Source: Atherix ibis (lineage: Eukaryota > Arthropoda > Insecta > Diptera > Athericidae). From it: a stretch of DNA of 64,000 nt. Shown piece after piece: positions 50,704 to 63,055 of the stretch. Below the pieces are notes generated by a model. The model saw nothing but the letters and a program-made list of their open reading frames with translations. It was not told the origin of the DNA and did not search any database. Position 1 is the stretch's first letter. Each line of letters starts with the position of its first letter. A program made the translations under genes and the position numbers. The DNA is taken from the NCBI GenBank assembly GCA_958298945.1, contig CATQJD010000005.1:372001-436000 (forward strand). The letters are read 5' to 3'.

Positions 50704-53071
50704 TAAAGAGGAATATGAAGTAGTATGTGTAAGAAGAATATGAATTAGTATGTTTACGAGAAATATGAAGTAGTATATTTAAGAGGACTATGAAGTAGTA
50801 TATTTAAGAGGAATATGAAGTAGTATGTTTAAGAGGAATATGAAGTAGTATGTTTAAGATGACTATGAAGTAGTATGTTTAAGTGGAATATGAAGTAGTG
50901 TATTTAAGAGGAATATGAAGTAGTATGTTTAAAAGAAATATGAAGTAGTATGTTTAAGATGACTATGAAGTAGTATGTTTAAGTGGAATATGAAGTAGTG
51001 TATTTAAGAGGAATATGAAGTATTATGTTTAAGAGGAATATGAAGTAGTATATTTAGGAGGAATATGAAGTAGTATGCTTAAGAGGAATGTGAAGTAGTA
51101 AGAGGAATATTAGTATGTTTAAGAGGAATATGAAGCAGTATGTTTAAGGGGAATATGAAGTAGTATGTTTAAGAAGAATATGAGGTAGTATGTTTAAGAA
51201 GAATATGAAGTAGCATGTTTAAGAGGAATATGAAGTAGTATGTTTAAGAGGAATATGAAGTAGTATGTTAAAGAGGAATATGAAGTATTATGTTTAAGAA
51301 GAATATGAAGTAGTATGTTTAAGAGGAATATGAAGTAGTATGTTTAAGAGGAATATGAAGTAGTATGTTTAGAGGAATATGAAGTTCTATGCTTAAGAAG
51401 AATACGAAGTAGTATATTTAAGAGGAATATGAAGTTGTATATTTAAGAGGAATATGAAATAGTATGTTTAAGAGGAATATGAAGTAGTATGTTTTAGAGG
51501 AATATGCAGTAGCATATTTAAGAGGAATATAAAGTAGTATATTTTAGAGGAATATGAAGTAGTATGTTTAAGAGGAATATGAAGTAGTATGTTTAAGAGG
51601 AATATGAAGTTGTATGTTAAAGAGGAATATGAAGTAGTAAGTTTAAGAAGAATATGAATTAGTATGTTTACGAGGAATATGAAGTAGTATAGTTAAGAGG
51701 AATATGAAGTAGTATATTTAAGAGGAATATGAAGTAGTATGTTTAAGAAGAATATAAAGTAGCATGTTTAAGAGGAATATGAAGTAGTATGTTTAAGAGG
51801 AATATGAAGTAGTATGTTAAAGAGGAATATGAAGTAGCATGTTTAAGAGGAATATGAAGTAGTATGTTTAAGAGAAATATGAGGTAGTATGTTAAAGAGG
51901 AATATGAAATAATATGTTTAAGAAGAATATGAAGTAGTATGTTTAAGAGGAATATGAAGTAGTATGTTTAAGAGGAATATAAAGTAGTATGTTTTCGAGG
52001 AATATGAAGTAGTATATATAAGAGGAACATGAAGTAGTATATTTAAGAGGAATATTAAGTAGTATGTTTAAGAGGAATATGAAGTAGTATGTTTGAGAAG
52101 AATATGAAGAAGTATGTTTAAGAGGAATATGAAGTAGTATGTTTAAGAGGAATATGAAGTAGTATGTTTAAGAGGAATATAAAGTAGTATGTTTTCGAGG
52201 AATATGAAGTAGTATATTTAAGAGGAACATGAAGTAGTATATTTAAGAGGAATATGAAGTAGTATGTTTAAGAGGAATATGAAGTAGTATGTTTAAGAGG
52301 AATATGAAGTAGAATGTTTAAGAGGAATATGAAGTAGTATGTTTGAGAGGAATATGAAGTAGTATGTTTAAGAGTAATATGAAGTAGTATGTTTAAGAGG
52401 AATATGAAGTAGTATGTTTAAGAAGAATATGAAGTAGTATGTTTAAGAGGAATATGAAGTAGTATGTTTAAGAGCAATATGAAGTAGTATTTTTAAGAGT
52501 AATATGAAGTAGTATGTTCAAGAGGCATATGAAGTAGTATGTTTAAGAGGAATATGAATTAGTATGTTTAAGAGGAATATGAAGTAGTATGTTTAAGAGG
52601 AATATGAAGTAGTATGTTAAGAGGAATATGAAGTTCTATGCTGAAGAGAAATACGAAGTAGTATATTTAAGAGGAATATGAAGTAGTATATTAAAGAGGA
52701 ATATGAAGTAATATGTTTAAGAGGAATATGAAGTAGTATGTTTAAGAGGAATATGAAGTAGTATATTTAAGAGGAATATGAAGTAGTATATTTAAGAGGA
52801 ATATGAAGTAGTATGGTTAAGAGGAATATGAAGTAGTATGTTTAAGAGGAATATGAAGTAGTCTGTTAAAGAGGAATATGAAGTAGTATGTTTAAGAAGA
52901 ATATGAATTAGTATGTTTACGAGAAATATGAAGTAGTATATTTAAGAGGAATATGAAGTAGTATATTTAAGAGGAATATGAAGTAGTATGTTTAAGACGA
53001 ATATGAAGTAGAATATTTAAGAGGAATATGAAGTAGTATGTTTAAGAGGCATATGAAGTAGTATGTTAAGA
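50510..53071 (+). repeat. 2,562-bp (103-monomer) higher-order unit K, copy 1
   Basis: Starts at the monomer GGAATATGAAG followed by TTCTATGCTGAAG, right after a GTTAAG 24-mer. It contains two 100-bp-spaced GATGACTATGAAG monomers (50860 and 50960), the 19-mer plus 21-mer pair at 51085-51124, and 24-mers at 51350, 52599 and 53048. These account for 103 x 25 - 13 = 2,562. Its first ~190 bases are also the tail of J copy 2, so J and K overlap and K arose partly from J-type material. Confidence 0.92.
51085..51124 (+). repeat. Paired short monomers, 19 bp + 21 bp (K copy 1)
   Basis: The first monomer reads GGAATGTGAAGTAGT then AAGA, losing six bases between GTAGT and AAGA. The second reads GGAATAT then TAGTATG, losing GAAG. 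Together they shift the phase by ten. The pair recurs at 53647-53686 and 55934-55973, one per K unit. The 19-mer alone, next to a full-length neighbour, is found at 61593 and 62336. Confidence 0.93.
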
Positions 53072-55358
53072 GGAATATGAAGTTCTATGCTGAAGAGGAA
53101 TACGAAGTAGTATATTTAAGAGGAATATGAAGTAGTATGTTTAAGACGAATATGAAGTAGAATATTTAAGAGGAATATGAAGTAGTATATTTAAGAGGAA
53201 TATGAAGTAGTATGTTTAAGAGGAATATGAAGTAGTATGTTTAAGAGGAATATGAAGTAGTATGTTAAAGAGGAATATGAAGTAGTATGTGTAAGAAGAA
53301 TATGAATTAGTATGTTTACGAGAAATATGAAGTAGTATATTTAAGAGGAATATGAAGTAGTATATTTAAGAGGAATATGAAGTAGTATGTTTAAGAGGAA
53401 TATGAAGTAGTATGTTTAAGATGACTATGAAGTAGTATGTTTAAGTGGAATATGAAGTAGTGTATTTAAGAGGAATATGAAGTAGTATGTTTAAAAGGAA
53501 TATGAAGTAGTATGTTTAAGATGACTATGAAGTAGTATGTTTAAGTGGAATATGAAGTAGTGTATTTAAGAGGAATATGAAGTATTATGTTTAAGAGGAA
53601 TATGAAGTAGTATATTTAGGAGGAATATGAAGTAGTATGCTTAAGAGGAATGTGAAGTAGTAAGAGGAATATTAGTATGTTTAAGAGGAATATGAAGCAG
53701 TATGTTTAAGGGGAATATGAAGTAGTATGTTTAAGAAGAATATGAGGTAGTATGTTTAAGAAGAATATGAAGTAGCATGTTTAAGAGGAATATGAAGTAG
53801 TATGTTTAAGAGGAATATGAAGTAGTATGTTAAAGAGGAATATGAAGTATTATGTTTAAGAAGAATATGAAGTAGTATGTTTAAGAGGAATATGAAGTAG
53901 TATGTTTAAGAGGAATATGAAGTAGTATGTTTAGAGGAATATGAAGTTCTATGCTAAAGAAGAATACGAAGTAGTATATTTAAGAGGAATATGAAGTTGT
54001 ATATTTAAGAGGAATATGAAGTAGTATGTTTAAGAAGAATATAAAGTAGCATGTTTAAGAGGAATATGAAGTAGTATGTTTAAGAGGAATATGAAGTAGT
54101 ATGTTAAAGAGGAATATGAAGTAGCATGTTTAAGAGGAATATGAAGTAGTATGTTTAAGAGAAATATGAGGTAGTATGTTAAAGAGGAATATGAAATAAT
54201 ATATTTAAGAAGAATATGAAGTAGTATGTTTAAGAGGAATATGAAGTAGTATGTTTAAGAGGAATATAAAGTAGTATGTTTTCGAGGAATATGAAGTAGT
54301 ATATATAAGAGGAACATGAAGTAGTATATTTAAGAGGAATATTAAGTAGTATGTTTAAGAGGAATATGAAGTAGTATGTTTGAGAAGAATATGAAGAAGT
54401 ATGTTTAAGAGGAATATGAAGTAGTATGTTTACGAGGAATATGAAGTAGTATGTTTAAGAGGAATATAAAGTAGTATGTTTTCGAGGAATATGAAGTAGT
54501 ATATTTAAGAGGAACATGAAGTAGTATATTTAAGAGGAATATGAAGTAGTATGTTTAAGAGGAATATGAAGTAGTATGTTTAAGAAGAATATGAAGTAGA
54601 ATGTTTAAGAGGAATATGAAGTAGTATGTTTAAGAGGAATATGAAGTAGTATGTTTAAGAGTAATATGAAGTAGTATGTTTAAGAGGAATATGAAGTAGT
54701 ATGTTTAAGAAGAATATGAATTAGTATGTTTAAGAGGAATATGAAGTAGTATGTTTAAGAGCAATATGAAGTAGTATTTTTAAGAGTAATATGAAGTAGT
54801 ATGTTCAAGAGGCATATGAAGTAGTATGTTTAAGAGGAATATGAAGTTGTATGTTTAAGAGGAATATGAAGTAGTATGTTTAAGAGGAATATGAAGTAGT
54901 ATGTTAAGAGGAATATGAAGTTCTATGCTGAAGAGAAATACGAAGTAGTATATTTAAGAGGAATATGAAGTAGTATATTAAAGAGGAATATGAAGTAATA
55001 TGTTTAAGAGGAATATGAAGTAGTATGTTTAAGAGGAATATGAAGTAGTATATTTAAGAGGAATATGAAGTAGTATATTTAAGAGGAATATGAAGTATTA
55101 TGGTTAAGAGGAATATGAAGTAGTATGTTTAAGAGGAATATGAAGTAGTCTGTTAAAGAGGAATATGAAGTAGTATGTTTAAGAAGAATATGAATTAGTA
55201 TGTTTACGAGAAATATGAAGTAGTATATTTAAGAGGAATATGAAGTAGTATATTTAAGAGGAATATGAAGTAGTATGTTTAAGACGAATATGAAGTAGAA
55301 TATTTAAGAGGAATATGAAGTAGTATGTTTAAGAGGCATATGAAGTAGTATGTTAAGA
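53072..55358 (+). repeat. 2,287-bp unit K, copy 2 (lacks 11 monomers)
   Basis: Same order as copy 1, with landmarks 2,562 bp after copy 1 (50510/53072; 51095/53657). From about 54010 the offset to copy 1 is 2,287 bp (52623/54910), because a run of 11 monomers (275 bp) present near 51440-51750 is missing here. The missing run is the ATGCAG, TTTTAGAGG, GTTGTATGTTAAAG, GTAAGTTTAAG, GTATAGTTAAG series. Copy 3 retains it, nearly in full, near 56300-56560, so this is a deletion in copy 2. Confidence 0.92.
53647..53686 (+). repeat. Paired short monomers, 19 bp + 21 bp (K copy 2)
   Basis: The same six- and four-base losses as at 51085-51124, exactly 2,562 bp downstream, confirming descent by duplication. 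Confidence 0.93.
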
Positions 55359-57885
55359 GGAATATGAAGTTCTATGCTGAAGAGGAATACGAAGTAGTAT
55401 ATTTAAGAGGAATATGAAGTAGTATGTTTAAGACGAATATGAAGTAGAATATTTAAGAGGAATATGAAGTAGTATATTTAAGAGGAATATGAAGTAGTAT
55501 GTTTAAGAGGAATATGAAGTAGTATGTTTAAGAGGAATATGAAGTAGTATGTTAAAGAGGAATATGAAGTAGTATGTGTAAGAAGAATATGAATTAGTAT
55601 GCTTACGAGAAATATGAAGTAGTATATTTAAGAGGAATATGAAGTAGTATATTTAAGAGGAATATGAAGTAGTATGTTTAAGAGGAATATGAAGTAGTAT
55701 GTTTAAGATGACTATGAAGTAGTATGTTTAAGTGGAATATGAAGTAGTGTATTTAAGAGGAATATGAAGTAGTATGTTTAAAAGGAATATGAAGTAGTAT
55801 GTTTAAGATGACTATGAAGTAGTATGTTTAAGTGGAATATGAAGTAGTGTATTTAAGAGGAATATGAAGTATTATGTTTAAGAGGAATATGAAGTAGTAT
55901 ATTTAGGAGGAATATGAAGTAGTATGCTTAAGAGGAATGTGAAGTAGTAAGAGGAATATTAGTATGTTTAAGAGGAATATGAAGCAGTATGTTTAAGGGG
56001 AATATGAAGTAGTATGTTTAAGAAGAATATGAGGTAGTATGTTTAAGAAGAATATGAAGTAGCATGTTTAAGAGGAATATGAAGTAGTATGTTTAAGAGG
56101 AATATGAAGTAGTATGTTAAAGAGGAATATGAAGTATTATGTTTAAGAAGAATATGAAGTAGTATGTTTAAGAGGAATATGAAGTAGTATGTTTAAGAGG
56201 AATATGAAGTAGTATGTTTAGAGGAATATGAAGTTCTATGCTTAAGAAGAATACGAAGTAGTATATTTAAGAGGAATATGAAGTTGTATATTTAAGAGGA
56301 ATATGAAATAGTATGTTTAAGAGGAATATGAAGTAGTATGTTTAAGAGGAATATGCAGTAGTATATTTAAGAGGAATATAAAGTAGTATATTTTAGAGGA
56401 ATATGAAGTAGTATGTTTAAGAGGAATATGAAGTTGTATGTTAAAGAGGAATATGAAGTAGTAAGTTTAAGAAGAATATGAATTAGTATGTTTACGAGGA
56501 ATATGAAGTAGTATAGTTAAGAGGAATATGAAGTAGTATATTTAAGAGGAATATGAAGTAGTATGTTTAAGAAGAATATAAAGTAGCATGTTTAAGAGGA
56601 ATATGAAGTAGTATGTTTAAGAGAAATATGAAGTAGTATGTTAAAGAGGAATATGAAGTAGCATGTTTAAGAGGAATATGAAGTAGTATGTTTAAGAGAA
56701 ATATGAGGTAGTATGTTTAAGAGAAATATGAGGTAGTATGTTAAAGAGGAATATGAAATAATATGTTTAAGAAGAATATGAAGTAGTATGTTTAAGAGGA
56801 ATATGAAGTAGTATGTTTAAGAGGAATATAAAGTAGTATGTTTTCGAGGAATATGAAGTAGTATATATAAGAGGAACATGAAGTAGTATATTTAAGAGGA
56901 ATATTAAGTAGTATGTTTAAGAGGAATATGAAGTAGTATGTTTGAGAAGAATATGAAGAAGTATGTTTAAGAGGAATATGAAGTAGTATGTTTAAGAGGA
57001 ATATGAAGTAGTATGTTTAAGAGGAATATAAAGTAGTATGTTTTCGAGGAATATGAAGTAGTATATTTAAGAGGAACATGAAGTAGTATATTTAAGAGGA
57101 ATATGAAGTAGTATGTTTAAGAGGAATATGAAGTAGTATGTTTAAAAGGAATATGAAGTAGAATGTTTAAGAGGAATATGAAGTAGTATGTTTGAGAGGA
57201 ATATGAAGTAGTATGTTTAAGAGTAATATGAAGTAGTATGTTTAAGAGGAATATGAAGTAGTATGTTTAAGAAGAATATGAAGTAGTATGTTTAAAAGGA
57301 ATATGAAGTAGTATGTTTAAGAGCAATATGAAGTAGTATTTTTAAGAGTAATATGAAGTAGTATGTTCAAGAGGCATATGAAGTAGTATGTTTAAGAGGA
57401 ATATGAAGTAGTATGTTTAAGAGGAATATGAAGTAGTATGTTTAAGAGGAATATGAAGTAGTATGTTAAGAGGAATATGAAGTTCTATGCTGAAGAGAAA
57501 TACGAAGTAGTATATTTAAGAGGAATATGAAGTAGTATATTAAAGAGGAATATGAAGTAATATGTTTAAGAGGAATATGAAGTAGTATGTTTAAGAGGAA
57601 TATGAAGTAGTATATTTAAGAGGAATATGAAGTAGTATATTTAAGAGGAATATGAAGTAGTATGGTTAAGAGGAATATGAAGTAGTATGTTTAAGAGGAA
57701 TATGAAGTAGTCTGTTAAAGAGGAATATGAAGTAGTATGTTTAAGAAGGATATGAATTAGTATGTTTACGAGAAATATGAAGTAGTATATTTAAGAGGAA
57801 TATGAAGTAGTATATTTAAGAGGAATATGAAGTAGTATGTTTAAGACGAATATGAAGTAGAATATTTAAGAGGAATATGAAGTAG
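55359..57885 (+). repeat. Unit K, copy 3
   Basis: Third copy, 2,287 bp after copy 2 at its left end (53072/55359) and 2,562 bp after it at its right end (54910/57472). It keeps the 275-bp section lost from copy 2. Homology runs to about 57885, where GGAACATG replaces the GTATGTTTAAGAGGCAT of 55323-55340. It has one added GAGGTAGTATG monomer near 56701-56730. Confidence 0.9.
55934..55973 (+). repeat. Paired short monomers, 19 bp + 21 bp (K copy 3)
   Basis: The same pair as at 51085 and 53647, here 2,287 bp after the second one. Confidence 0.93.
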
Positions 57886-59370
57886 TATATTTAAGAGGAA
57901 CATGAAGTAGTATATTTAAGAGGAATATGAAGCAGTATGTTTAAGAGGAATATGAAGTAGTATGTTTAAGAGGAATATGAAGTAGTATGTTTGAGAGGAA
58001 TATGAAGTAGTATGTTTGAGAGGAATATGAAGTAGTATGTTTAAGAGTAATATGAAGTAGTATGTTTAAGACGAATATGAAGTAGAATATTTAAGAGGAA
58101 TATGAAGTAGTATATTTAAGAGGAACATGAAGTAGTATATTTAAGAGGAATATGAAGCAGTATGTTTAAGAGGAATATGAAGTAGTATGTTTAAGAGGAA
58201 TATGAAGTAGTATGTTTGAGAGGAATATGAAGTAGTCTGTTTAAGAGTAATATAAAGTAGTATGTTTAAGAGGAATATGAAGTAGTATGTTTAAGAAGAA
58301 TATGAAGTAGTATGTTTAAGAGAAATATGAAGTAGTATGTTTAAGAGCAATATGAAGTAGTATTTTTAAGAGTAATATGAAGTAGTATGTTCAAGAGGAA
58401 TATGAAGTAGTATGTTTAAGAAGAATATGAAGTAGTATGTTTAAGAGGAATATGAAGTAGTATGTTTAAGAGGAATATGAAGTAGTATGTTTTCGAGGAA
58501 TATGAAGTAGTATATTTAAGAGGAACATGAAGTAGTATATTTAAGAGGAATATGAAGTAGTATGTTTAAGAGGAATATGAAGTAGTATGTTTAAGAGGAA
58601 TATGAAGTAGAATGTTTAAGAGGAATATGAAGTAGTATGTTTGAGAGGAATATGAAGTAGTATGTTTAAGAGTAATATGAAGTGGTATGTTTAAGAGGAA
58701 TATGAAGTAGTATGTTTAAGAAGAATATGAAGTAGTATGTTTAAGAGGAATATGAAGTAGTATGTTTAAGAGCAATATGAAGTAGTATTTTTAAGAGTAA
58801 TATGAAGTAGTATGTTCAAGAGGCATATGAAGTAGTATGTTTAAGAGGAATATGAAGTAGTATGTTTAAGAGGAATATGAAGTAGTATGTTTAAGAGGAA
58901 TATGAAGTAGTATGTTAAGAGGAATATGAAGTTCTATGCTGAAGAGAAATACGAAGTAGTATATTTAAGAGGAATATGAAGTAGTATATTAAAGAGGAAT
59001 ATGAAGTAATATGTTTAAGAGGAATATGAAGTAGTATGTTTAAGAGGAATATGAAGTAGTATATGTAAGAGCAATATGAAGTAGTATATTTAAGAGGAAT
59101 ATGAAGTAGTATGGTTAAGAGGAATATGAAGTAGTATGCTTAAGAGGAATATGAAGTAGTCTGTTAAAGAGGAATATGAAGTAGTATGTTTAAGAAGAAT
59201 ATGAATTAGTATGTTTACGAGAAATATGAAGTAGTATATTTAAGAGGAATATGAAGTAGTATATTTAAGAGGAATATGAAGTAGTATGTTTAAGACGAAT
59301 ATGAAGTAGAATATTTAAGAGGAATATGAAGTAGTATATTTAAGAGGAACATGAAGTAGTATGTTTGAGA
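57040..59370 (+). repeat. 1,449-bp overlapping repeat L
   Basis: The series TTTTCGAGG, GGAACATG, TTTGAGAGG, GAGTAATATG, GAGCAATATG, GTATTTTTAAG, GTTCAAGAGG, GTTAAGAGG, TTCTATGCTGAAGAGAAATACG occurs from about 57040 and again from about 58490. The GTTAAG joint is at 57472 and 58921, an offset of 1,449 bp (58 monomers less one base). The first copy overlaps the end of unit K. A shorter run of the same markers, near 58230-58400, is also present between the two. Confidence 0.85.
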
Positions 59371-59836
59371 GGAATATGAAGTAGTATGTTTGAGAGGAAT
59401 ATGAAGTAGTATGTTTAAGAGTAATATGAAGTAGTATGTTTAAGAGGAATATGAAGTAGTATATTAAAGAGGAATATGAAGTAGTATGTTTAAGAGGAAT
59501 ATGAGGTAGTATGTTTAAGAGGAATATGAAGTAGTATGTTTAAGAGGAATATGAAGTAGTATGTTTGAGAGGAATATGAAGTAGTATGTTTAAGAGTAAT
59601 ATAAAGTAGTATGTTTAAGAGGAATATGAAGTAGTATGTTTAAGAAGAATATGAAGTAGTATGCTTAAGAGGAATATAAAGTAGTATGTTTAAGAGCAAT
59701 ATGAAGTAGTATTTTTAAGAGTAATATGAAGTAGTATGTTCAAGAGGAATATGAAGTAGTATGTTTAAGAGGAATATGAAGTAGTATGTTTAAGAGGAAT
59801 ATGAAGTAGTATGTTTAAGAGGAATATGAAGTAGTA

Positions 59837-60335
59837 TGTTAAGAGGAATATGAAGTTCTATGCTGAAGAAGAATACGAAGTAGTGTATTTAAGAGGAATA
59901 TGAAGTAGTATATTAAAGACGAATATGAAGTAGTATGTTTAAGAGGAATATGAAGTAGTATGTTTAAGAGGAATATGCAGTAGTATATTTAAGAGGAATA
60001 TGAAGTAGTATATTTAAGAGGAATATGAAGTAGTATGTTTAAGAGGAATATGAAGTAGTATGTTTAAGAGGAATATGAAGTAGTATGTTAAAGAGGAATA
60101 TGTAGTAGTATGTTTAAGAAGAATATGAATTAGTATGTTGACGAGATATATGAAGTAGTATATTTAAGAGGAATATGAAGTAGTATATTTAAGAGGAATA
60201 TGAAGTAGTATGCTTAAGACGAATATGAAGTAGAATATTTAAGAGGAATATGAAGTAGTATATTTAAGAGGAACATGAAGTAGTATATTTAAGAGGAATA
60301 TGAAGTAGTATGTTTAAGAGGAATATGAAGTAGTA
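59837..60335 (+). repeat. 499-bp tandem duplication M, copy 1
   Basis: From TGTTAAGAGG at 59837 to the same motif at 60336. Markers TTCTATGCTGAAGAAG, GTAGTGTATTT, ATATGTAGTAG and ATGTTGACGAGATATATG (ACGAG at 60141 and 60640) recur at exactly 499 bp: twenty monomers less the one base missing from the GTTAAG 24-mer. The copies differ by about one base (TGCTTAAGACG near 60211 against TGTTTAAGACG near 60710), so the event looks recent. 499 is also the offset of unit E at 16 kb, but the monomers differ and the coincidence follows from 20 monomers minus one base. Confidence 0.94.
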
Positions 60336-60834
60336 TGTTAAGAGGAATATGAAGTTCTATGCTGAAGAAGAATACGAAGTAGTGTATTTAAGAGGAATAT
60401 GAAGTAGTATATTAAAGACGAATATGAAGTAGTATGTTTAAGAGGAATATGAAGTAGTATGTTTAAGAGGAATATGCAGTAGTATATTTAAGAGGAATAT
60501 GAAGTAGTATATTTAAGAGGAATATGAAGTAGTATGTTTAAGAGGAATATGAAGTAGTATGTTTAAGAGGAATATGAAGTAGTATGTTAAAGAGGAATAT
60601 GTAGTAGTATGTTTAAGAAGAATATGAATTAGTATGTTGACGAGATATATGAAGTAGTATATTTAAGAGGAATATGAAGTAGTATATTTAAGAGGAATAT
60701 GAAGTAGTATGTTTAAGACGAATATGAAGTAGAATATTTAAGAGGAATATGAAGTAGTATATTTAAGAGGAACATGAAGTAGTATATTTAAGAGGAATAT
60801 GAAGTAGTATGTTTAAGAGGAATATGAAGTAGTA
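60336..60834 (+). repeat. 499-bp tandem duplication M, copy 2
   Basis: Immediate tandem partner of 59837-60335. After about 60834 the array resumes the TTTGAGATGAAT and GAGTAATATG series known from unit L. Confidence 0.93.
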
Positions 60835-61339
60835 TGTTTAAGAGGAATATGAAGTAGTATGTTTAAGAGGAATATGAAGTAGTATGTTTGAGATGAATAT
60901 GAAGTAGTATGTTTAAGAGTAATATGAAGTAGTATGTTTAAGAGGAATATGAAGTAGTATGTTTAAAAAGAATATGAATTAGTATGTTTAAGAGGAATAT
61001 GAAGTAGTATGTTTAAGAGCAATATGAAGTAGTATTTTTAAGAGTAATATGAAGTAGTATGTTCAAGAGAAATATGAAGTAGTATGTTTAAGAGGAATAT
61101 GAAGTAGTAAGTTTAAGAGGAATATGAAGTAGTATGTTTAAGAGGCATATGAAGTAGTATGTTAAGAGGAATATGAAGTTCTATGCTGAAGAGGAATACG
61201 AAGTAGTATATTTAAGAGGAATATGAAGTAGTATGTTTAAGACGAATATGAAGTAGAATATTTAAGAGGAATATGAAGTAGTATATTTAAGAGGAATATG
61301 AAGTAGTATATTTAAGAGGAATATGAAGTAGTATGTTTA

Positions 61340-62082
61340 AGAGGAATATGAAGTAGTATGTTTAAGATGACTATGAAGTAGTATGTTTAAGTGGAATATG
61401 AAGTAGTGTATTTAAGAGGAATATGAAGTAGTATGTTTAAGAGGAATATGAAGTAGTATGTTTAAGATGACTATGAAGTAGTATGTTTAAGTGGAATATG
61501 AAGTAGTGTATTTAAGAGGAATATGAAGTATTATGTTTAAGAGGAATATGAAGTAGTATATTTAGGAGGAATATGAAGTAGTATGCTTAAGAGGAATGTG
61601 AAGTAGTAAGAGGAATATGAAATAGTATGTTTAAGAGGAATATGAAGTAGTATATTTAATAGGAATATGAAGAAGTATATTTAAGAGGAATATGAAGTAG
61701 TATACTTAAGAGGGATATGAAGTAGTATGTTAAGAGGAATATGAAGTAGTATATTTAAGATGAAAATGAAGTAGTATATTTAAGAGGAATATTAAGTAGT
61801 ATGTTTAAGAGGAATATGAAGTAGTATGTTTTAGAAGAATATGAAGAAGTATGTTTAAGAGGAATATGAAGTAGTATGTTTAAGAGGAATATGAAGTAGT
61901 ATGTTTAAGAGGAATATGAAGTAGTATGTTTAAGAGGAATATGAAGTAGTATGTTAAAGAGGAATATGAAGTAGTATGTGTAAGAAGAATATGAATTAGT
62001 ATGTTTACGAGAAATATGAAGTAGTATATTTAAGAGGAATATGAAGTAGTATATTTAAGAGGAATATGAAGTAGTATGTTTA
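61340..62082 (+). repeat. 743-bp tandem duplication N, copy 1
   Basis: Markers GATGACTATG (61366/62109), GTAGTAAGAGG (61603/62346) and GTTAAG (61736/62479) recur at 743 bp: 30 monomers less seven bases (a 19-mer and a 24-mer). The unit is a chimera. Its left part is the GATGACTATG and 19-mer section of unit K; its right part (GAAATAG, TTTAATAGG, GAGGGATATG, GATGAAAATG) resembles 41.5-41.8 kb. Homology ends near 61940 in this copy. Confidence 0.9.
61593..61611 (+). repeat. 19-bp monomer without the 21-bp partner (N copy 1)
   Basis: The same six-base loss as the first member of the pairs at 51085, 53647 and 55934, but the next monomer is full length (GGAATATGAAATAG). It recurs at 62336-62354. 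Either the four-base loss came after the six-base loss, or an exchange just after the 19-mer joined two different backgrounds. Confidence 0.9.
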
Positions 62083-62680
62083 AGACGAATATGAAGTAGT
62101 ATGTTTAAGATGACTATGAAGAAGTATTTTTAAGTGGAATATGAAGTAGTGTATTTAAGAGGAATATGAAGTAGTATGTTTAAGAGGAATATGAAGTAGT
62201 ATGTTTAAGATGACTATGAAGTAGTATGTTTAAGTGGAATATGAAGTAGTGTATTTAAGAGGAATATGAAGTATTATGTTTAAGAGGAATATGAAGTAGT
62301 ATATTTAGGAGGAATATGAAGTAGTATGCTTAAGAGGAATGTGAAGTAGTAAGAGGAATATGAAATAGTATGTTTAAGAGGAATATGAAGTAGTATATTT
62401 AATAGGAATATGAAGACGTATATTTAAGAGGAATATAAAGTAATATACTTAAGAGGGATATGAAGTAGTATGTTAAGAGGAATATGAAGTAGTATATTTA
62501 AGATGAAAATGAAGTAGTATATTTAAGAGGAATATTAAGTAGTATGTTTAAGAGGAATATGAAGTAGTATGTTTTAGAAGAATATGAAGAAGTATGTTTA
62601 AGAGGAATATGAAGTAGTATGTTTAAGAGGAATATGAAGTAGTATGTTTAAGAGGAATATAAAGTAGTATGTTTTCGAGG
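62083..62680 (+). repeat. 743-bp tandem duplication N, copy 2
   Basis: Second copy, with small differences such as GAAGAAGTATTTTTAAG near 62120 and GAAGACGTATATTTAAG near 62410. It runs into the TTTTCGAGG and GGAACATG series of unit L near 62670, which shows the same modules joined in a new order. Confidence 0.88.
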
Positions 62681-63028
62681 AATATGAAGTTGTATATTTA
62701 AGAGGAACATGAAGTTGTATATTTAAGAGGAATATGAAGTAGTATGTTTAAGAGGAATATGAAGTAGTATGTTTAAGAGGAATATGAAGTAGTATGTTTA
62801 AGAGGAATATAAAGTAGTATGTTTGAGAGGAATATGAAGTAGTATGTTTAAGAGTAATATGAAGTAGTATGTTTAAGAGGAATATGAAGTAGTATGTTTA
62901 AGAAGAATATGAAGTAGTATGTTTAAGAGGAATATGAAGTAGTATGCTTAAGAGCAATATGAAGTAGTATTTTTAAGAGTAATATGAAGTAGTATGTTCA
63001 AGAGGAATATGAAGTAGTATGTTAAAGA

Positions 63029-63055
63029 GGAATATATGAAGTAGTATGTTTAAGA
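63029..63055 (+). repeat. 27-bp monomer (two-base insertion)
   Basis: GGAATATATGAAG has an extra AT compared with GGAATATGAAG. Only four units in the window are longer than 25 bp: this one, the two related 26-mers at 33607 and 35680, and the 38-bp joint at 19629. It has no copy elsewhere in the window, so it is probably recent. Confidence 0.92.

Noticed and set aside
15985..60834. Common origin of the two 499-bp units (16 kb and 60 kb)
   Set aside because: Their variant monomers differ; 499 results independently from 20 monomers minus one base.
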